Source: Salvia splendens
Lineage: Eukaryota > Streptophyta > Magnoliopsida > Lamiales > Lamiaceae
Direction: 5' to 3'
DNA length: 64,000 nt
Assembly (NCBI RefSeq): GCF_004379255.2
Contig: NC_056047.1
Span: 30,208,293-30,272,292 of the forward strand
Part shown: positions 57,607 through 64,000 of the stretch, piece by piece
How positions within the stretch are numbered: position 1 is the first letter of the stretch
How the letters are laid out: the number at the start of each line of letters is the position of its first letter
Notes under the pieces: model-generated
Told to the model about the DNA's origin: nothing
Databases searched by the model: none
What the model saw: only the letters and a program-made list of their open reading frames with translations
Position numbers and translations under genes: made by a program

Positions 57607-58216
57607 TTTGACAACTGCGCAGAACACCAATCAAACAAAACCCTGTAAGATTGTATTACCAAATACTCGCGGTTGATGGTAATCGGGAGTACCGTTGTGT
57701 GGGTGATGTGTTAAGGGCGAAAGTTGAAAACCGTTTGTGGGAACTCGTAACGTAAACCAGTAAAATACCATTCAGAAAACCCTACCTCTTCTTACAACGC
57801 AGTGAAATCTGGTTCAAAACTGGAAGGATAATTGGAAATCGAAGGAAACACCGGTTGAATTTCCGAGAAAACGGCGAGCTCTTTAGAGGTGGCGGCTAGG
57901 GTTTTGAAAGGGTTGGAAATTGAGTAGACGAATCTGGAGAGAGAAGCGGGAGAGGGAATTGGAGTTAATTCGTTTGATGATGAATGAGGTGTTGAGTAGA
58001 TGGAAAGTAGTGGGTATATCCCGCTTAAATTTCGCCTAATACGTTTTCGTCAGTTTTGAGTAGATAAAATTACTAATTCACCCTCATAATGCACGAAACA
58101 CACTAAATAATGAATTACAGAATGATTATCTAGGAATGTAATCCGGATCGTCCATCGTCCATCGTCCAAATCCAATGCTCCAAATTGAGTTTAACACTAC
58201 CCTATATATATATATA
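57607..58216 (-). other. Upstream region of the right unknown gene
   Basis: Between 57,620 and 57,760 the minus strand is homologous to 36,335-36,470, giving a second line of evidence for the inverted copy. The rest (57,760-58,216) is leader or terminal sequence with no counterpart left of the copia LTR. A short triple 'gtccatc' repeat lies at about 58,150. Confidence 0.5.
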
Positions 58217-58451
58217 TAGGGAAGTGATCAAAGTATAACTAATATTAAGTGTATAACTAAAGAATAAATCTCAGCCACACAAATGAAGGCAACAAATATT
58301 ATTTATTTTAATAATATAAAATAGACCAAGGGCATTTTTGGAAATTACTTTATGAAATTCATAAGTTGGAATTGAGAAATTCATCAAATTTCACCGGATC
58401 TTCTTTCTCCTCTATCTGCGCCACCGCCACCTCCGCCACCGTAGTCTCTGA

Positions 58452-58694
58452 TTTTGGTGGTGCACGCACTGCTCCGAATATCCGTCCGAAAATTTTTCCT
58501 GTGTGACCGGCGACTGCGGATCCGGAAAGGTCGAATGCGCCGACACCGTCGCGGCGGCGATTCCGGTTACTCTGGCTGAGTTCGCACTCGACAGCTTCAA
58601 CGGGATGGACGTCTACGACCAGAGCCTCGTGAAAGGATACAACTTGCTGATCCTGGTGGCGCCGGCACAAATTGCAGCAAGGCGGAGTGCGGTC
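58452..58694 (+). pseudogene. Thaumatin-like (PR-5) protein gene fragment
   Basis: One frame reads SCVTGDCGSGKVECA, then VTLAEFALDSFNGMDVYD and QSLVKGYNLLILVAP, the central signature of thaumatin-like proteins (CATGDCGSG..EC, PxTLAEFTL, DxYDVSLVDGYNLP). Upstream codons give FWW..THCS, resembling the FWGRTxC motif. At about 58,660 a frameshift moves to GTNCSKAECG, the next conserved block. There is no start, signal peptide or C-terminal half. It is a host exon piece held within a TIR element, on plus relative to this window. Confidence 0.8.
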
Positions 58695-59035
58695 ACTATG
58701 CTGACAAATTTATACGAATTAATTATTGGAACTAGGAGTAATCGCACCAAACTGTTGTTATCGTAATTTATAAGAAAAATCGACTTTACTTAGAAGACCA
58801 ATAAATTTTATTTAAAATAATTAATACAGTACTTTGAAATACATGAATTTTGTAATTTTAAGCTTCTGGTATTCTGTAGCTCCTTTTTTATTGAATTAGC
58901 TTATTTAAATTATTTGTTGGTTATATTCAAAATTCAATATTCTGCATGGGCATGGGTGATAGGAAAAATAGGAAGTACATCCATTGCCAAATTAAAACTA
59001 GTGTCAGCAGCCAGCAGGTGCAGTTATTGAAGATC

Positions 59036-59129
59036 CACGTACCATAAAAGTGGATGAACCTACGATCTTTGTATTAACGAGTCACGTACCATAAAAGTGG
59101 ATGAACCTACGATCTTTGTATTAACGAGT
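59036..59129. repeat. 47-bp tandem duplication
   Basis: 59,036-59,082 and 59,083-59,129 are identical ('cacgtaccataaaagtgg...'). A single diverged 44-bp minisatellite unit follows at 59,131-59,178 in inverted orientation. Confidence 0.95.
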
Positions 59130-59452
59130 AGCATGATTTTACTTCACTGTTGTTAATAAAATACATCACTATTAGCAGGTCATATTCCTGCGGCGGAGCG
59201 CCAGCAGCTGCGTCGAGGTGAAGAAGACCAACGGATTTTGGATTGAATTTGCAATGACGTAACCTAATTTTGGCTGTCAATGACCATTATACCCCTGCTT
59301 TTTTATTGTAGAGTAAATTTGTGAGAGATGGAACTAATTTCTCCTTTAAATTCTAAAATTACATGTATTAATACTAGCCCTTGATTTTCTTAATCTTATG
59401 GCTGTGATTTGTTCTCTAGTTATGTAGTTAGTAGGCATTTGCCCTATATCAC

Positions 59453-59454
59453 TA

Positions 59455-59550
<96 letters not shown>

Positions 59551-59640
59551 TTATTTATTTATTATTCCCACGCACGCCTAGTTAGTAGGCATTTGCCCTA
59601 TATCACTACTCTATATATATATATAATTATTTATTATTCC
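59453..59640. repeat. (TA)n microsatellite with duplicated element end
   Basis: (TA)n spans about 59,455-59,546, then a (TTTA) run. The text 'gttagtaggcatttgccc', the (TA) run and 'ttattattcccacgca' then recur at 59,581-59,645. The element's right end and its TA flank are thus duplicated in tandem. Confidence 0.9.
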
Positions 59641-59951
59641 CACGCAGGCCTGGTCTCGATTTCCAAACTGCCCAGCGGTTGATTATTTAATACGAAGAGG
59701 GATGTGCGTTTATATCGTAACAACACTAATTTATAATTATTCGTAGTTACCCTATTTAATAATAGTAATACTATCGTAAAGCTTTGGGTCGTTACATTAA
59801 TTGTTGCATGAAAAGTCATGAACTTTATTAAGGGGTTGGCAGCGGAAGCGTACATAAATCAATTACATAATAATTATGATCTATTTAGCAGATTATTTAC
59901 ACAAAATCTATTCGCGTAATTATCTTATGTATATTGCTCATAACTGGAATT
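59641..59951 (-). other. Spacer / possible LTR edge
   Basis: On the minus strand 'cgcttccgctgccaac' at about 59,838-59,853 resembles the end of copia LTRs next to the PBS, but no tRNA-Met PBS follows. Otherwise featureless. Confidence 0.35.
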
Positions 59952-62230
59952 AAATTATGCTTAAGCGTAACTGAAACCTAAAACATGCTTTCTACGGATT
60001 AGCCATTTTACCTTGGGTATTCTCCAAAGAATCGAAGATAGCTAGCGCCTTCTCCCTGTAACGATCTTGAGTACTAAACCACAGATCTTCTGACTGGTTC
60101 CCGGACTGTATGCTGATATCAGTGTGGACTGATCTCACCAGAATACTAGAACTTAAATAAAGAAGACAAGAATTCTATCTCAGGGAGGAGAGCTGAGGAG
60201 AAATTTTCGTCCCCTATAGGTATTAGGAGAGGGATGAAATTTGGTGCAAGAATTAATTGTATTTTCTGTCTCCTTTATTCTCCTATTTATATTAAGTTAC
60301 ATATTGGGCCCAGTCAGGGATCTATGGAAGGTTTTGGATATGTCCTCCCCCAATTAGCTTTTTACTAATGAAATTGAACCCACAATTTAATACAAGCTTA
60401 TATTGGAATATTACGAGCAGCCACTACAGAAGTAATATTGCACTGCCCATCCAAATCCGAAATTATAAGTAATCCGAGTTTCTATTTGTTTGTTGTTCAT
60501 TTTCCGCGCTTAAGATAGAAATGTCCATTAATTAATTAGTGTCTGCTATGAACTTAATTAATTAACATCTTATTAATTCCAAGAGTGGACTTAGCAAGAA
60601 ACACTTATTTATTATTCATAGAGTAATCAAACTCTAACTAGCTACGTTCCAAATAATAAAGCCTTGTTTCGAGCTCCTCTTGAGGACGTTATCAAACGAG
60701 ACTCACCTCGCACACGATTCAATATAATAGCAATCCTAGCACCGCTAGATATTAATCACCACTACCCAATATACCAGGATTATTGGGTTATGAAAAACCC
60801 GCACCATTTGGTAAGTCAAAGTAGTGCATAATCAATACCGTATGCTCAATGCTAACGTACATTGATTAAAAAATAAATAATTTATCAAGACCTCATCTTT
60901 CATTAGATAGCATAAAGACTTGTCTCGCTGTTAGATCCAATTCAGTGTTCTACACACCAATGTCATCTTATTTCAGTAAGGCTTAGAAATATGCGGACTG
61001 ACATTGAAACCTTTCACGATAGGTAGTCTAGGCCTATCTGGGTTGTGAAATTCTTAATCAATTCACATGTTAAACAGATAATTGCATGCTAGAACGTAAA
61101 TAATTCATGCTTAAAGAAAGTAAATCCTGAACATGATTTCTACGGTTTAGAGTTACCGATTTGATTTTCTAAAGAATCGACGATTGTTTGCGCCTTCTCC
61201 ACGATGATCTTCAATACTAGACCACAGATCTTCTGACTGGTTCCCGAACTGTATCTCGATATCAGGGTGGGATGATCTTATCAAAATACTAGGACTCGAA
61301 TAAAGAAGACAGAAAAATCCTCACGGAGGAAAGCTGAAAAAATTCGTCCTCTACTAATTAGAGAGGGGGACGAAATTTTCATTGGAAAAATAATGTTATT
61401 TCTATCTAATTTATTCTCCAATTTATATTAAGTTCATATTGGGCTAAGTTAGGGATCTATGGAAGGTTTTGGATATGACCTCCCCCAATTAGCTTTTTAC
61501 TAATTAAATTGAACTCACAATTTAATACAAGCTTATATTGGAATATTACGAGCAGCCACTACAGAAGTAATATTGCACTGCCCATCCAAATCTGAAATTA
61601 CAAGTAATTCGGGCTTCTGTTTTGTTTGTCGTTTATTTCCCGCGCTTAAGATAGAAATATCCATTAATTAATTAGTATCTGCTATAGACTTAATTAATTA
61701 ACGTCTTTTTAATTTCAAGAGTGAAATTAGCAAGAAACACTTATTTATTATTCATGGAATAATTAAATTTCAATTGGTCAATTTCCGAATAATAAAAACT
61801 TGTTCGACCTACTCTTGGGGACATTATCAAACCAGACTCACCAGGTGCGCGATTCAACATAATAGCAATCCTAGCATCGCTAGATATTAATTACCACTAC
61901 CCAATATATCAGGATTATTGGGTTGCGAAAAACCCGCACCATTTGATAAGTCAAAGTAATGCATAATCAATAACGTATGATCAATGCAAACGTATGTTGA
62001 TTAAGAAATAGTTGTTTATCAATACCTAGTCTTCCAGTAGATAGCATGAAGACATGTCTTGTTGTTAGATCCGTTCAGTGCTATACCACACTAATGTCAT
62101 CTTATTTCAGTAAGGCTTGGAAATAATCGGACTGACATTGCAACCTTTCGCGATAGGGAGCCAAACCACATCTAGGTTGTGAAATTCTTCTTTCTCTTTT
62201 GCAAAGCATTGCATAGAACGACCGTGTTAC
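59952..62230 (-). repeat. Direct duplication of ~1.15-kb copia LTR-like sequence
   Basis: Copy A (59,952-61,100) and copy B (61,101-62,230) share ordered blocks: 'cacagatcttctgactggtt', 'agggatctatggaagg', 'cgagcagccactacagaag', 'cgcgcttaagatagaaat', 'gggttatgaaaaacccgcac' type, and 'ttatttcagtaaggctt'. The decayed region at 13.3-14.3 kb shares the later blocks. The best reading is two LTRs (or LTR plus leader) of a minus-strand copia element, joined directly or after loss of the interior. The adjacent pol (62,402) is on plus, so it is not simply its own LTR. Confidence 0.6.
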
Positions 62231-62401
62231 CTTAAAGTGGACGTCGCCCACAACCGGTCTACTAAGCAAAAGGCTTATACTTTGTTTACTTCTTATGCAT
62301 TTAAATGTTTATAAAACATCTTATAAATGCACAAGCAAACACAATGTAATAATAATAATGATTCTATTCGTGTGGAACTGCTCGAATAATACTGAATCGG
62401 G
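62231..62401. other. Junction spacer before copia pol
   Basis: Unrecognised AT-rich sequence with 'cacaatgtaataataataat'. The copia reading frame begins abruptly at about 62,402. Confidence 0.4.
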
Positions 62402-64000
62402 ATGACTTCTCGAGGATTGGATATGTCTATTTGATGCGCCACAAGTCAGAATCCTTAGACAAGTTCAAAGACTTTAAGGCTTATGTGGAGACATATCATG
62501 GAAAGAGTATCAAACGCTTGCGATCTGATTGCGGAGGCAAGTACCTCAGTGCAGAGTTTTTGGACTACTTATCGGAGTCGGGAATTGAGTCCCAACTGAC
62601 TGCGCCGGGCACGCCCCAGCAGAACGGCGTGGCTGAAAGAAGGAACATGACCTTGTTAAACATGGTCCGATCGATGATGAGTTATGCACGGCTACCTGTT
62701 TCATTTTGGAGACATGTCTTGCTTTCTGCAGGCCATATATTAGACAACTTACCGTCAAAATCCGTGCCTACTACACCTTATGAGTTGTGGACTGGGCGCA
62801 AGCCCAATCTAGCACATCTCAAGATTTGGGGTTGCCCGGCTCATGTATTGGAAAAGGATCCAACTAAGCTAGGATCAAAGATGGAGGTATGTTTGTTTAT
62901 AGGGTACCCTAGAGGATCGAAAGCTTATGAATTCTTTAGTCTCCAAGACAAGAAAGTCATTGTGAGTACTCACGTGACATTCTTAGAGGAAGACTATGTA
63001 ATGAATCATAAACCCAGCAGTGAAGTGGCTCTAGATGAGCTAACTTCTATCACAAGTTCCATTAACCGAGAACCCGTACCTAGTGTACAAACATTTCCAG
63101 AAACTTCAACTTCTACTCCAAGCATTGTAGTGTCGCGCCGCAGTGAGAGGGTCTCTCATGAGCCTGATAGATACATTGGTTTGGGGGAATCTATGGATCA
63201 CTCATCGGACAGCAATGTATTAGATCCCTGGAACTTTGCAGAGGCGCTGGTAGATGTCGATCATTGCGAATGGGTGAAAGCAATGGATTCGGAACTACAA
63301 TCTATGATAGACAAAGACGTCTACGATTTGTTCATCCTACCCGAAGGTTGTACTGCCATTTGGAGCAAGTGGATATACAAACGTAAACGTGGACCCGATG
63401 GACGAGTTAAAGTCTTTAAGGCAAGACTAGTGGCCAAGGGGTATACCCAAAAGGAAGGTGTCGATTACGATGAGACTTTCTCCCCGGTAGCCATGCTCAA
63501 ATCGATCTGGATACTGTTGTCTATAGCAGCTTATATGGATTGGGATGTATGGCAGATGGACGTTAAGACTGTGTTTCTTAACGGCAGTCTTGAGGAGACC
63601 ATCTACATGCAACAACCCGAGGGATATGCCATAAAGGGCAAGGAACACATGGTTTGGAAGCTTAAGAAGGCTATTTATGGCCTTAAGCAAGCATCTAGAT
63701 CATGGATCCAGTGTTTCGATCAAACTGTTCGCAAGTTTGGATTCGAAAAATGCCCAAATGAAAGTTGCGTGCATAAGAAGATTGAAAAAGGGAATGTTGT
63801 GTTCTTAGTTTTATATGTAGATGACATTCTTCTAATTGGAAACAATAAAAAGATGTTGTCATCAGTAAGAACTTGGTTGACAAACCAGTTCGAGATGAAG
63901 GATATGGGAGACGCGTGACACATCCTCGGTATCAAGGTTCTTCGGAATCGGGAAAGGAAGATGTTGTGCTTATCTCAAGAACATTACATCAACATAGTAC
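62402..64000 (+). pseudogene. Ty1/copia pol (integrase-RT), 5'-truncated, a second lineage
   Basis: It enters mid-integrase at DDFSRIGYVYLMRHKS (from 62,402, upstream of the first Met at 62,431). It runs through KRLRSDCGGKYLS, GTPQQNGVAERRN, NLAHLKIWGCPAHV and VCLFIGYPRGS. The RT follows: WVKAMDSELQSM, KARLVAKGYTQKEGVDYDET, WQMDVKTVFLNGSLEE, IYGLKQASRSW and the catalytic YVDDILLIGN. A TGA at 63,916-63,918 interrupts (DMGDA then HILGIKVLR in frame), and the reading continues to the window edge. Gag, protease and the integrase N-terminus are missing. Sequence details (KEGVDYDETFSPVAMLKSI) differ from the 20-36 kb family, so this is another copia lineage. Confidence 0.92.

Larger units (their letters stand above)
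36327..58200. mobile_element. Two inverted copies of a two-gene MULE-like element (composite)
   Basis: The left arm has an unknown gene on plus (36,472-50,036), a 278-bp array, then a FAR1-like fragment on minus (52,076-51,241). The right arm mirrors this: a FAR1-type first exon on plus (54,252), a 348-bp array, then the unknown gene on minus (57,606-56,205). Convergent transposase plus accessory gene is the MuDR layout. The inverted homology extends from the gene leader (36,340-36,470 against 57,620-57,760) to the centre (52,080-52,283 against 54,090-54,260). Athila insertions split the left arm and the centre. The outer left terminus was lost at the copia LTR. Superfamily assignment rests on the FAR1-like fragment and the layout. 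Confidence 0.55.
58217..59459. mobile_element. Pack-type TIR element with captured thaumatin-like exon
   Basis: This is the same family as 17,123-19,920. The left ~110 bp ('gggaagtgatca', 'aaatctcagccacac', 'atttattttaataatat') and the right ~190 bp ('tacccctgc', 'gatttgttctctagttat', 'tgccctatatcactactcta') match that element. It is flanked by TA runs on both sides ('tatatatatata' left, a long (TA)n right), suggesting insertion into TA repeats. The interior differs completely from the sister's: a thaumatin-like fragment, a 47-bp duplication and one unit of the minisatellite. No transposase. Confidence 0.75.

Overview
This window looks like nuclear DNA of a eudicot plant. It is AT-rich and packed with plant transposable-element families: Stowaway, PIF/Harbinger, hAT, MULE-like, Ty1/copia, and Athila-type Ty3/gypsy with a primer-binding site fitting plant tRNA-Asp. 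I found no intact single-copy host gene. Almost everything codable is transposon-derived, and most of it is broken. The species cannot be fixed from the sequence; Lamiales is only an impression.

Layout. 1-14.5 kb is AT-rich spacer with many small DNA transposons. These include Stowaway-like MITEs with TA target duplications, a PIF/Harbinger element nested inside one of them, a Tourist-like element, a hAT element with a perfect 8-bp duplication and a tRNA-like segment, and a short element with a 9-bp duplication. 17.1-19.9 kb is a TIR element filled with a 22-bp minisatellite arranged in two opposed arrays. 20.0-30.5 kb is a minus-strand Ty1/copia element whose reverse transcriptase segment is repeated six times in tandem. 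31.9-36.3 kb is a 5'-truncated plus-strand copy of the same family.

36.3-58.2 kb reads as two inverted copies of a two-gene MULE-like element, with a FAR1-like fragment convergent to an unknown gene. The left copy is split by a complete Athila element (37,171-49,685, TSD ATGGG), and the centre is split by an Athila solo LTR (52,284-53,783, TSD ATCCT). Two tandem arrays, with periods of 278 and 348 bp, lie between the genes. 58.2-59.5 kb is a relative of the 17-kb TIR element, carrying a captured thaumatin-like protein exon fragment. 60.0-62.2 kb is a 1.15-kb direct duplication of probable copia LTR sequence, followed by a 5'-truncated copia pol (62.4 kb to the window end).

The window is best read as a nested TE archive. 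The order of some events is visible: Harbinger into Stowaway, retroposon into hAT, Athila into an intron of the MULE-like gene, and Athila (now a solo LTR) into the MULE-like inverted centre. The least ordinary items are the RT-segment amplification, the Pack-type TIR family with the opposed minisatellite, the inverted MULE-like arrangement, and three geometrically identical hairpins in the Athila 3' region.
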